From NCBI GenBank assembly GCA_944321735.1, contig CALUMK010000006.1, positions 1 to 64,000 of the forward strand: a DNA stretch of 64,000 nucleotides. The letters are read 5' to 3'. The translations under genes and the position numbers were made by a program. Below the pieces are notes generated by a model. It did not search any database. It saw only the letters and a list, made by a program, of their open reading frames with translations, and had not been told where the DNA came from. Positions 55,402 to 63,811 of this stretch are shown here, piece by piece. The DNA is from an uncultured Bacteroidales bacterium (GTDB lineage Bacteria; Bacteroidota; Bacteroidia; Bacteroidales; P3). How positions within the stretch are numbered: position 1 is the stretch's first letter; each line of letters starts with the position of its first letter.

Positions 55402-56132
55402 CGCGCTCTCTTGGGGCGCTTTTGGATTGGGTCTGGGTCTCAATTCTTTCTAAATTATCAGTCGAGCTGCATTTTTCCTGTCCAGTCTCGGCCAAGGTCT
55501 GTCTTAATCTAAATTATCGGTCGGACTCATCTCATTGCGGCTATCCGCTTCCTTTTTGGAACGGGTTCTGGCAAAAATCCCATCGATATCCTCCCTTTCT
55601 TCGCCTCCGGCGCATGGCCGGGTTGGATTCGCTCCTGCTGGATTTCAAAGGATTGCCGCTCCAAGCTTCCATGAGTTTTGCAAAAATAGGAAAAAGGAAC
55701 TGGCACGACAGGGTTTTTCTTACCGAAAATTTCGTCGGTTTTTCCTTTTACGATGCCCATTGATGCCGATACGGCAGGAAATGCGACGGAAAGTCAGCCG
55801 CGCTCGTGTCAAATTTTCAGTTTAAATGACATATTTTCAGATATTTATGACTTTTAAGCAGGTTTTAGTGCCTCAAAAGCGGCTTTCGGTTTCCGGCACG
55901 GATATTGCTGATACCTTTCAGTGTCTTTCGGAATGAAAGTCCCGAAGACAGCCTCAAGCGGCGAGCTTGGAGCAAGCCGGAAGCGGAAGCGCGGCGGGAA
56001 CGCCAGAACCGAAGCCAAAAGCCGCAGAAAGCTTCGCCAAGGCTTGGAGGCAAAGAATCCGGCCAAAGTCCCTTCAAAGACGGAGGGCGGATTCAAAAAA
56101 GAATGTGAAATTAAATATAGGAGGTTTTAACT
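55402..56132. other. Long divergent intergenic region upstream of hsp20
   Basis: 731 bp between the kinase and the small heat shock gene. It has a duplicated 15-bp motif, ctaaattatcagtcg (55450-55464) and ctaaattatcggtcg (55509-55523), 59 bp apart, in the kinase promoter region. Bases 55860-56100 are G-rich, full of short ggaag/cggcg words and open in several frames. One plus-strand frame (55921-56130) would encode a 69-residue Lys/Arg-rich peptide. It overlaps the hsp20 ribosome-binding site and I cannot call it a gene. No terminator or RNA is recognised. Confidence 0.5.
56119..56124 (+). promoter_or_regulatory. Strong Shine-Dalgarno of the small heat shock gene
   Basis: AGGAGG with 8 bp to the ATG at 56133. 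Full Shine-Dalgarno sequences are rare in Bacteroidota, so this marks a highly translated or atypical leader. Confidence 0.75.
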
Positions 56133-56570
56133 ATGTTACCTGTTAGAAAAAATCAGAATCAAGCTTGGTTGCCCAGCATTTTCAACGACATTTTCGACAC
56201 CGATTGGATGGTTCGCCCCAATGCCACAGCGCCTGCCATCAATGTACTGGAAGATGAAAAGTCTTACAGTCTGGAACTGGCCGCTCCCGGCATGACCAAG
56301 GACGATTTCCAAGTACATGTAGATGAAAACGACAACTTGGTCATCCGCATGGAAAAGAAGACCGAAAACAAGGACGAAGACAAGAAAAGCGGTCGCTACC
56401 TGCGCCGTGAGTTCTCCTACTCCAAGTTCCAGCAAGTGATGTCCTTGCCTGACAATGTGGACAAGGAAAAAATCTCGGCCCAGGTTGAGAACGGCGTGCT
56501 GACGGTGGAAATGCCCAAGATTCAGGAAGAAGAAAAACCAGCCAGCATCAAGCACATCGAAATCAAGTAA
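56133..56570 (+). CDS. Small heat shock protein, Hsp20/alpha-crystallin family
   Basis: 145 residues, typical length. The N-terminal arm (about 1-35: WLPSIFNDIFDTDWM) is followed by the alpha-crystallin domain (about 38-130: INVLEDEKSYSLELAAPGMT, YLRREFSYSKFQQVMSLPDN) and the family motif ENGVLTVEMPK. A short C-terminal tail has the partly conserved I-x-I-type end HIEIK. It binds unfolding proteins without ATP. Preceded by a very strong ribosome-binding site and followed by a terminator. No heat-shock operator is recognised upstream. Confidence 0.95.
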   Translation: MLPVRKNQNQAWLPSIFNDIFDTDWMVRPNATAPAINVLEDEKSYSLELAAPGMTKDDFQVHVDENDNLVIRMEKKTENKDEDKKSGRYLRREFSYSKFQQVMSLPDNVDKEKISAQVENGVLTVEMPKIQEEEKPASIKHIEIK

Positions 56571-56602
56571 GGGTGTTCCCTTGATGATGGGAATGTGAAA
56601 GA

Positions 56603-56645
56603 AAAATCCCGCTGTGGAGCCATGTTCCGCAGCGGGATTTTCTTT
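56603..56645 (+). terminator. Terminator after the small heat shock gene
   Basis: aaaatcccgctg (56603-56614) pairs with cagcgggatttt (56630-56641), followed by cttttg. It lies between convergent stops at 56570 and 56714 and has A/T tracts on both sides, so it may serve both directions. Confidence 0.85.
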
Positions 56646-56713
56646 TGCGAGCGCATTCCGGGTCGATATGCCAATTGGCGCAAAGCTCATGCCCATGAAA
56701 GTTCGCATTGCCC

Positions 56714-58405
56714 CTATTCCTCCGGGATCCCCAGTTGCCGGAGCAGTTCCGCCCGGCTGGCTTTCAGTCCGGCCAACAGGGACTTGAAACCAGCCTCCTC
56801 GCGCAAGCCATCCCAAAAGGAATCATGTTCAAGATATGGAATATCCATAAAATCAGCACCATCCACAAGGCACTTTATAGCCTTTTCTTTCTCCCCCATG
56901 CACAGAAAATAATAGGCTGCATCATAAGCATACAACTCCATTTCATTGGCATTCAGCCAGTCCTTAAGTTCTTGCTGGTGCATCTCATCTTTCTCAATGA
57001 CAGCCAAAGTCCATTCTGCATCAAAAAAATCTTCCCTTTCTCCGCTTTTCAGGCATTCTTTGAAATGTTTTGCAGCCTTCCTCTTTCGTCCCATCTGAAA
57101 ATACAAAAGCCCCATCTGATAATTGCCTTCATTGCGATAATCTTCCATGGCAACTTTATCTGGCAAATCCACTGCAAATGAATAGAAAAACTTAGCCATC
57201 TCATAATTCCCATCGATTTCCAAAGCCTGCCCCAGTTCTAGAGAATGATCCACAAAAGGTTCCAATACATCAGTGCTTTCCCCTATATAAGCGAAAGCTT
57301 CTTCCAAATCCGACATGATTTCGTCGTTTCCAATCCATTCTGATATTTCCCCTTTCCTTTCATGTGCGTCCAGGACCGATAACCAATCAACAATCGCACG
57401 GCGGGTCTCCCCGATAGCCATGTAACACTTGGCACGCCCTGCGTGATAAAACATCTTCATGTAATTCAATATGCCATACGCGTATGCGACCTCTATCCTA
57501 GTACCATCTTTAGGCAAGTAGAAACTGAAAAAGAAGTCGACATCGGGTTCTTCCACCTTTTCCAAAACCAAGTCGAGACAATGGATGGTAGCTTGTGTCA
57601 GGCCAAGAAATTGATACAAACCCATCTGATTCAACATATTGCAGTAGGATATGCCGTATTTTGATTCTTGCAGTTTAAGCATCTCGAAATATGGCTTGAG
57701 CGTTGACGAATCCATGCTCCAATCGCCATACGCCATTGCACAATACCCCAAATAGCCTAATAGATTGTACAAAGCTGGACTTTCATACCTTGTGCCTGCC
57801 AATGCAGACAGGCTATCATAAAGCAGATTCATATACTCCACTGAATCAGAAACGATATCTATGGCCTCCAAAATTCTGAAATTTTCCCATAAATGGCTGT
57901 ATTCCTCATTGGACAAGACCTTGGCATACAACACGATGTTCTCTATGCATTCCTGCTTTTTCCCAAGCCAGCAATTCACATCCCCTCTTAAGAGATAGCC
58001 AGAGTAATCGTCGGGGTAATGACGTATATACCGATCCATATAGAGGAGAGCTTCCGGATAGTCCTCGTTCACATAGGCTTCATACACGGCGGCATCGTAC
58101 AAGGCATCGGGATGCAAGGAGTCCGCCGCCAAGGATTTTTGCAAATACTTAATCTGGGCAAGGTCATCGATGGCCGCAAGACTCCTAAGATAAAGGTATT
58201 CCGCATTGTCCGGCTCCACCTGCAAGAGCGAATCCACATAGGCGCCGGCACCTGCCATACCTTCCAGCTCCAATAGTTCAAAAAAACGCTGGTCCACCAG
58301 CTCTTCCTTGCTCAGTTCCGTGCTATCCTGTCCGAAAACCGGGGACAGGATGACCGCAAAGAGGCTCATTGCCAGAAGGATTCCTTTCATTGTCATTTTC
58401 TTCAT
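56714..58405 (-). CDS. Secreted TPR-repeat protein of unknown function
   Basis: 563 residues from the ATG at 58405; four Met codons lie within 22 bp (58411-58390) and the frame opens at 58453, so the start is uncertain. A signal peptide (ILLAMSLFAVILSPVFGQ) points to export. The rest is helical with TPR-like repeats (DYPEALLYMDRYIRHYPDDYS, YQMGLLYFQMGRKRKAAKHF, and others). There is no enzyme motif. TPR arrays in this setting often scaffold envelope complexes, but no partner can be named. The pseudokinase gene ends 108 bp upstream of its start. Confidence 0.75.
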   Translation of the reverse strand: MKKMTMKGILLAMSLFAVILSPVFGQDSTELSKEELVDQRFFELLELEGMAGAGAYVDSLLQVEPDNAEYLYLRSLAAIDDLAQIKYLQKSLAADSLHPDALYDAAVYEAYVNEDYPEALLYMDRYIRHYPDDYSGYLLRGDVNCWLGKKQECIENIVLYAKVLSNEEYSHLWENFRILEAIDIVSDSVEYMNLLYDSLSALAGTRYESPALYNLLGYLGYCAMAYGDWSMDSSTLKPYFEMLKLQESKYGISYCNMLNQMGLYQFLGLTQATIHCLDLVLEKVEEPDVDFFFSFYLPKDGTRIEVAYAYGILNYMKMFYHAGRAKCYMAIGETRRAIVDWLSVLDAHERKGEISEWIGNDEIMSDLEEAFAYIGESTDVLEPFVDHSLELGQALEIDGNYEMAKFFYSFAVDLPDKVAMEDYRNEGNYQMGLLYFQMGRKRKAAKHFKECLKSGEREDFFDAEWTLAVIEKDEMHQQELKDWLNANEMELYAYDAAYYFLCMGEKEKAIKCLVDGADFMDIPYLEHDSFWDGLREEAGFKSLLAGLKASRAELLRQLGIPEE

Positions 58406-58513
58406 TGCCATTCTGATTTTGCGAACCTTCCGGCTTCCTTTCGGGGCAGCCAAGACCGGCTCGGATTCAGATTTCCTTTATACCTTGATATTGTTTTACT
58501 GCCAAAGGTAACC

Positions 58514-60448
58514 TCAGTGCTGTTTCACTTTTTCGAGCATGTTTTCAATGTTGCACCACACATCGAAATCCTCCGGATCGACGCTTCGGAAGCTCCAGTC
58601 GAAAAGCGCCTGCAAGTCTTCGGAATACGGGAACGGCAAACGGCCCAATTCGGCCTCGGACAGGAGCCGGTCCGGTATCGAGGATTGAGCAGAAGCCTTC
58701 CGGGAATCCCCGCCTTCATCGTAATAGGCATCATAACCATAACCATGAAAAGGCCGCTCGCCTGCCAAGAGTTCGTAAAACAGCCCCATTATATTGCCTA
58801 TTTCACAGCATCTTTGGACGCAATACTCAATGAAGCCATAGCTGTCAAAGTCGTCCTCGGTCTTGGGAGCTTGGAAAAATTTTTCACGATTGGCTAAATC
58901 AGCGCAAGCAATGTCCTTTCCTTTGCAATAGCGAAGCAACTGGAGCCGTTCTATCTCTTTCGACAGGCATAGCGCTGGAATCCGGCAATGGCCTTCGTCA
59001 TCAAGACGCCAGGATTCTATCTTCTGGGCATCGACCCTGACCCTGTTCTCGTGAAGATAAACCATGCCTTCCAGGATATCCCGGAACCAATGCCAGGCAT
59101 CGCTTTCTTCCGCTTGCCCTGTTTTTTGCAGTAAGGGCGCATAGGACGGTGTGACGAGGTAGGCCCGTTTTCCCCAGAGTCCGTTTTTTTCCACCGGAAT
59201 CAGGTTGGGATGCGTCAAGGCGGCGATTCGATCCAGCTCCTTTTCTATCTGCGGCAGCGCATTTCCTTCCAAGGGCACGGAAATCCAAAGGCTGAGATGC
59301 CGGCCGTGGGAATCGATGGCATTCCACTCGCTGACATTTCCTTCCGAGACCTGGCGTTGCAGCTGGTAAGCGCCGTCAACGACCCAATCTCCCGGATGAA
59401 GGGCGGGAACAGGCTCGCGGCCTTCCTTGTTGAGGATATCATCGGGATTGAGGATGTCGTCGGGCGATGCCTGCGGCCGGACGGGGACAGCCCAATCGAC
59501 GTGAGACGCGGCTAGGCTTTGCAGCTTCCAGGCCGAGGGTCGGCTTTCGGGTTCGGCATCCAAACAGCTCTGAATCGAGACATCGGTTTCCGGCTTGTAT
59601 GGCTCCCCTGCCCGGCTTTTGGCTTTGCCGAAAAGACTCTTGAAAAAACCTTTGCTTGCGGACGTTCCGGCTTTCGAAGACCGCGACCATGAAAAACCTT
59701 GCGCAAAGACCAGGCTCGCCAAGGCGGGAGAGTAATTCCGGCCGATGATTTCTTCCGGATTCTCTATCTTCTTGCCTTTGGGTGCTTTTCCGGAAAAATC
59801 GTCCGGCATCACGTTTGTCCTCTTGTCTGTCAACAGATTCCGCAGGCACATTCCCAAAGCCCATATATCGCTGGCAGGCATGTATTGAGGCTCCCTGTAC
59901 CATGCTTCGGGCGCCATGTATTCCTTGTTCCCTGTTTCCGGATCGGCTTCTTCCACCACCAAAGCGTGGCGGCGCAGCAGGATTCTTTGCGTCAGGTTAA
60001 TGGCGGGCGGTGCCAACAAGAAATGCCCTTGGCCGTCCTGCCAGATGTTGCAAGGTTCCACTGCGCCGTGCAGCAAAGCCATGGAATCCAGGTAAGCCAA
60101 GGCCGAAGCCGTATCGTGAAGGAAGTTCCAGGCTTCCTGCTCGGACAGGGCATCGCTGAAGCGGTCTGCCGAGACAGGATAATACGGGATTGCCACATAG
60201 GCTTGCGCATCGCACACATCGAAGGCTTTGACAGGCAAGAGATTGGGATGCTCCAGTTTGTTCAAATAAGAATATTCCCGGATAAATCCATCGATACCGG
60301 CCTGTTCCATCGCGGGGAAAATCCGCAGCAGCACATCCTGGCCGTCCTGTTCGTCTTTGGCTCGCCATACTTGGGCCAAATCCTGATACTTCTTGAAGCA
60401 TGTCAAACGGTAGCGCTTGGCAAAAAGTGTGTTTTCTTGGTGTTTCAT
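58514..60448 (-). CDS. Tandem degenerate protein-kinase-like protein (double pseudokinase)
   Basis: 644 residues. First kinase-like domain, about 10-330: the glycine loop is absent, the beta-3 Lys position is Arg42 (VLLRIF), the catalytic loop reads LLHGAVEPCNIW in place of HRDLKPxN, the DFG region reads LAPP, yet the activation-end EYMAPEAWY and DIWALGMCL are kept. An insert of about 50 residues rich in Ser/Lys (FSWSRSSKAGTSASK) lies in its C-lobe. Second domain, about 355-640: similar layout, catalytic loop MVYLHENRVRVDAQKIESW, also lacking HRD and DFG, with MGLFYELLAGERPFHGYG. Both are probably inactive and might bind a partner or nucleotide. No membrane segment. The role is unknown. Confidence 0.78.
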   Translation of the reverse strand: MKHQENTLFAKRYRLTCFKKYQDLAQVWRAKDEQDGQDVLLRIFPAMEQAGIDGFIREYSYLNKLEHPNLLPVKAFDVCDAQAYVAIPYYPVSADRFSDALSEQEAWNFLHDTASALAYLDSMALLHGAVEPCNIWQDGQGHFLLAPPAINLTQRILLRRHALVVEEADPETGNKEYMAPEAWYREPQYMPASDIWALGMCLRNLLTDKRTNVMPDDFSGKAPKGKKIENPEEIIGRNYSPALASLVFAQGFSWSRSSKAGTSASKGFFKSLFGKAKSRAGEPYKPETDVSIQSCLDAEPESRPSAWKLQSLAASHVDWAVPVRPQASPDDILNPDDILNKEGREPVPALHPGDWVVDGAYQLQRQVSEGNVSEWNAIDSHGRHLSLWISVPLEGNALPQIEKELDRIAALTHPNLIPVEKNGLWGKRAYLVTPSYAPLLQKTGQAEESDAWHWFRDILEGMVYLHENRVRVDAQKIESWRLDDEGHCRIPALCLSKEIERLQLLRYCKGKDIACADLANREKFFQAPKTEDDFDSYGFIEYCVQRCCEIGNIMGLFYELLAGERPFHGYGYDAYYDEGGDSRKASAQSSIPDRLLSEAELGRLPFPYSEDLQALFDWSFRSVDPEDFDVWCNIENMLEKVKQH

Positions 60449-60524
60449 GTTGCGTTTGTTTTTTCCCTTTTATACCGGAAAACACAAAAAGTAACCGGGA
60501 AATTTTCTGCAACCAACCAGAGCC

Positions 60525-61643
60525 TCAAAAAAGCCGAGGTTCCACAACTTTTATGGCATACACATTGCTTCGCCCTCTCCTGTACTTGCAAACACCTTCG
60601 GATTCCATATTCTCCAAAAAGCTCTTTAGTTTCTCTTTCGACCAATCGAGCTGCAATTTGATAGCAATGTCTTGGGCTTTCAGTTCGCGACCTGTCAGCA
60701 ATTCAATCATCTTTCGCTTTATATCCTCTGTCTCAAGTGGTCTTTTATTTTCTACGACATTCCCCTCGCAATCTACCGGAACAGCTCCGCAAGCAATCAA
60801 TTCCATGTTCGCGTTCTTTTCGGTCTGGTCCGGCATCCTGACAAAAATGGAGATATCCTGTGCGTTTTTCCGTTGACGCTGGAGGCCGGCTTGAACACCG
60901 CTCCATGTGCCGCCTTTATTGTCGGATTCTGCCACGAAGATATCTTGCGCCATACCGTAAATGATTTCGTTCCGAGCCATCGCCAAACCCACATCCCAAC
61001 CGGCCTTGGGTTGAAAATAACTTACTATAAGCAATTTTCCTTGAACAAGATATTTGTACAACGCCTTATATCCGCTAGAAAATGTCATAATGCCCTGCGG
61101 CAAGACCGCAATGCTTTTCCCCTCTGCTTGCAAAGCCGACTCCAAGGCTTGCCTGTCCACTCCCTTGGCGTAGCCGCTCACAATCACTTTGCCATGGGCA
61201 ACTTCTCTTTGCGCCACTTTCCGAGTAAAATCAAGGGAAACCTGGCCAGACTTCCGAGAGCCAACAATCGCGGTAGCCGGTTTATTGAACAAAGCCCTGT
61301 CTCCCCGCGAGTAGAAAAATATCGGCGCATTGTATTTCAAGTTCGCTTTCAGCTGATTCGGATATTCCCGATCCCATATAGCGGTCATCTCGAAGCCTTG
61401 CTCCTGTAGGTTCTCCGCCATGAAAGCGTAATTCGGGATATTGGCAATGCAGGAGTTTATATTCTCTATCAACTTGGAATCCAGCAAATACTGTACTGTC
61501 TTTATCTCATCGGATGCCTTGAAGAAATCGGAAAGCTGTTCTCCTCTCGTATGACATTGGACTAAAATCTTCATCTTGTCGGCAGTATGGATGCCAGCAA
61601 GATGCGCCAAGGCCATCCAATAAGGCAATTCGTTCTTTTCCAT
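60525..61643 (-). CDS. DprA-like Rossmann-fold protein, divergent, partner of RecQ-PRTase
   Basis: 372 residues. Residues about 1-110 are helical, starting PYWMALAHLAGIHTADKM as in DprA. The Rossmann domain (about 120-300) has ATAIVGSRKSGQVSLDF, KVIVSGYAKGVDRQALESAL and KSIAVLPQGI. The usual RNRxIA motif is MARNEIIYGM, and the SGxL region is replaced by SDNKGGTWSGVQAGL. The C-terminus (about 310-372) is a winged-helix-like module (LKAQDIAIKLQLDWSKEKLK). Classical DprA loads RecA during transformation; this divergent, operon-linked form is more likely part of a specialised module with the gene 19 bp upstream. It could be a nucleic-acid or nucleotide sensor. Confidence 0.82.
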   Translation of the reverse strand: MEKNELPYWMALAHLAGIHTADKMKILVQCHTRGEQLSDFFKASDEIKTVQYLLDSKLIENINSCIANIPNYAFMAENLQEQGFEMTAIWDREYPNQLKANLKYNAPIFFYSRGDRALFNKPATAIVGSRKSGQVSLDFTRKVAQREVAHGKVIVSGYAKGVDRQALESALQAEGKSIAVLPQGIMTFSSGYKALYKYLVQGKLLIVSYFQPKAGWDVGLAMARNEIIYGMAQDIFVAESDNKGGTWSGVQAGLQRQRKNAQDISIFVRMPDQTEKNANMELIACGAVPVDCEGNVVENKRPLETEDIKRKMIELLTGRELKAQDIAIKLQLDWSKEKLKSFLENMESEGVCKYRRGRSNVYAIKVVEPRLF

Positions 61644-61662
61644 GGTTTCGTGAATATTATCT

Positions 61663-63714
61663 CTAAATATTGTCGCCTCCCACCGTCTTGGCTATGACAA
61701 GGGGGGCCGTTTCAGCAGCTCCTGCCTTGGCCAACATACGGCCTATTTCTTTGATGGTAGCTCCGCTGTCGTAAATATCATCTATCAATAGGATGGATTT
61801 CCCCATGATTTCCTTTTGATTTTGGCAAGTAAAGGCATCTTTCACATTGTCCGCCTTGCCGTAATGTTGCTCAAAAATCTTCTGGGGTTTCGTTTCCTTT
61901 TGCTTGACCAAACCGTCCGATACCGGTATTTTCAAGATTTTCCCTATCGTATGGGCAAAATTCCGCACCAAATCACCTGATTCCGTGGAAGGGACATATA
62001 ATATAATATCGAATTTCTTGTTCTTGAACCGATACCGGAATGCCCGGAGTGTCTGCCTGACCAAAACATCCGGGAAATCCCCGCCGTTTTCGTATTTGCA
62101 ATGATGAATGATTCTTCCCACATTGGAATCGCCATAATAGGAAGCCGCCACACCGGTGAGCATATTCGGGATTCTTTTGAAGGAAAGTTCCGGGAAAAGA
62201 TTCTCCTTGAAGTCCTGGACATCCAACCTATCTGCTTCCTGCACTTCTATTGTCAACTTGGGCAGGCCGGTATTGTCGCAAGTCCTCGTCCAGTCTATCT
62301 CTTCATGGTCGCCTAAATACCGGCACAGGAACTCCATCCTTGGCTGCTTCGTCTCCACATAATCCAACATCTGCTGCAAATCTTCTAATTTGGCAGCATT
62401 GAGGGAACTATAAAGGCTGTAATCGAGTTCAGGGGCATCGTACCTGTACTCGTAGAATTTTTGCCGTCCCATCGTCACTTCCTTGATGATTCCTTGCTCG
62501 ATCAAATCCTCCCGGATGACCCTGACGGCCGTCTGTTTCATGTTCGTGGCCATCATCATGCCCTTTTCACTCAAGGGTTCTTCCTTCAATGCCTCGATGA
62601 ATTGCAGGTATTTCCTTTCCGAAGGACGGGCAGAGTCGATGAACGATCGGGGAAGCCTGTAATCAGCCATAACGCCATTTTCATCTCGCTGTTCATTGAA
62701 AAACAAAATGATATCTGTCGGTTTCCCATCTCGTCCCGCCCTGCCTATTTCCTGATAATAATGGATGGGCGAAGCCGGGATCTGCAAATGAATCACAAAA
62801 CGGATATCGGGTTTGTCTATACCCATTCCCAATGCATTAGTGGAGACGATGCATTTCCAACGGTTTGACAAAAATCCTTCTTCTATTTCTTTTCTTGTCT
62901 GGGCATCGAGGCCGGCATTATATTCCACGGCATCTATTCCCTGACGTTGCAACCATTTCATATACAAAGATGTCTGAGTTCTGGTCCCTGCATAGACAAG
63001 CCCTGTACCCGGCAAGCCTTGCAAATGGTGCTTCAGCCAGACCATCTTTTCCTCTTCCGATGTGGTCTTGATGACGTAAAGCCGGAAATTGGTTCGCATG
63101 AGAGAGCCTCGGATTACCTCCAAATTATTGCCTAGCTGGATTTCTATATCATGCTGCACTTTTTCCGTTGCCGTAGCGGTGACGGCCAAAATCGGCATGT
63201 CCTGCGGCAAATAATTCCGAACCAGATTCTTGATTCGCCGGAAGGCCGGGCGGAAGTCATGCCCCCATTGAGATATGGTGTGGGCTTCATCGACCACAAC
63301 CATCGAGAGCCGAATTTTGGACACGGCTTCTAACCAATGTTCGTTTTCCTGTCTTTCTGGTGCTATGTAAAGGATTTTAAGCTTCCCGTCTATGGCTTCC
63401 TGCAAAGATTTTTCGTTATCTTCCGGAGTTTCTTCGCAATTGATGCAACGGGCGGCGATACCGCGTCTCCTCAATGCCGTCACTTGATCTCGCATCAAGG
63501 CAATCAAGGGGGAAAAGACAATGGTGGTGCCTCCAAAGAGTACTGCCGGGAATTGATAGCACAAAGACTTCCCGAAACCGGTTCTCTCTATGACCAATAT
63601 CCGGCGGCCTTGCAGCAATGCGCTGATAGCCTTCCATTGTTCGTCATAAAAACGCGAAAATCCGAAAATCTGCCGTAACTTTAGCTCCGCTTCTGTCCTT
63701 GTCATGGATAACAT
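61663..63714 (-). CDS. RecQ-type helicase fused to a ComF-like phosphoribosyltransferase
   Basis: 683 residues. RecQ core (about 10-350): Walker A RTGFGKS (PTGGGKS is usual), VFSPLIALMRDQV, DEAHTISQWGHDFRP, AVTATATE, STNALGMGIDKPDIRFV and QEIGRAGRDG. The RQC zinc cysteines of ordinary RecQ are missing; a winged-helix-like part (about 385-440) and a linker follow. The C-terminal third (about 500-683) is a ComF-type phosphoribosyltransferase with the PRPP loop SILLIDDIYDSGATIKEIG (about 638-656). It presumably couples DNA unwinding to a nucleotide-related chemistry. Immediately upstream of the DprA-like gene. TAAGTTTG at 63719-63726 (-) could be its -7 box, giving a nearly leaderless message; a second Met at 63705 is a possible start. 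Confidence 0.88.
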   Translation of the reverse strand: MLSMTRTEAELKLRQIFGFSRFYDEQWKAISALLQGRRILVIERTGFGKSLCYQFPAVLFGGTTIVFSPLIALMRDQVTALRRRGIAARCINCEETPEDNEKSLQEAIDGKLKILYIAPERQENEHWLEAVSKIRLSMVVVDEAHTISQWGHDFRPAFRRIKNLVRNYLPQDMPILAVTATATEKVQHDIEIQLGNNLEVIRGSLMRTNFRLYVIKTTSEEEKMVWLKHHLQGLPGTGLVYAGTRTQTSLYMKWLQRQGIDAVEYNAGLDAQTRKEIEEGFLSNRWKCIVSTNALGMGIDKPDIRFVIHLQIPASPIHYYQEIGRAGRDGKPTDIILFFNEQRDENGVMADYRLPRSFIDSARPSERKYLQFIEALKEEPLSEKGMMMATNMKQTAVRVIREDLIEQGIIKEVTMGRQKFYEYRYDAPELDYSLYSSLNAAKLEDLQQMLDYVETKQPRMEFLCRYLGDHEEIDWTRTCDNTGLPKLTIEVQEADRLDVQDFKENLFPELSFKRIPNMLTGVAASYYGDSNVGRIIHHCKYENGGDFPDVLVRQTLRAFRYRFKNKKFDIILYVPSTESGDLVRNFAHTIGKILKIPVSDGLVKQKETKPQKIFEQHYGKADNVKDAFTCQNQKEIMGKSILLIDDIYDSGATIKEIGRMLAKAGAAETAPLVIAKTVGGDNI

Positions 63715-63811
63715 GCCACAAACTTACACATAATTTCTGGTTCATACCTGCATGCGCTTATCAATCGAACCGGCCAGGGAACCTTCGAAACTAAAAAAAA
63801 TGCGGGAGGAA

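Noticed and set aside
55854-56096. 80-aa minus-strand frame in the hsp20 upstream region
   Set aside because: Hydrophobic/aromatic stretch arises opposite a G-rich block; no ribosome-binding site or conserved domain that I can name.
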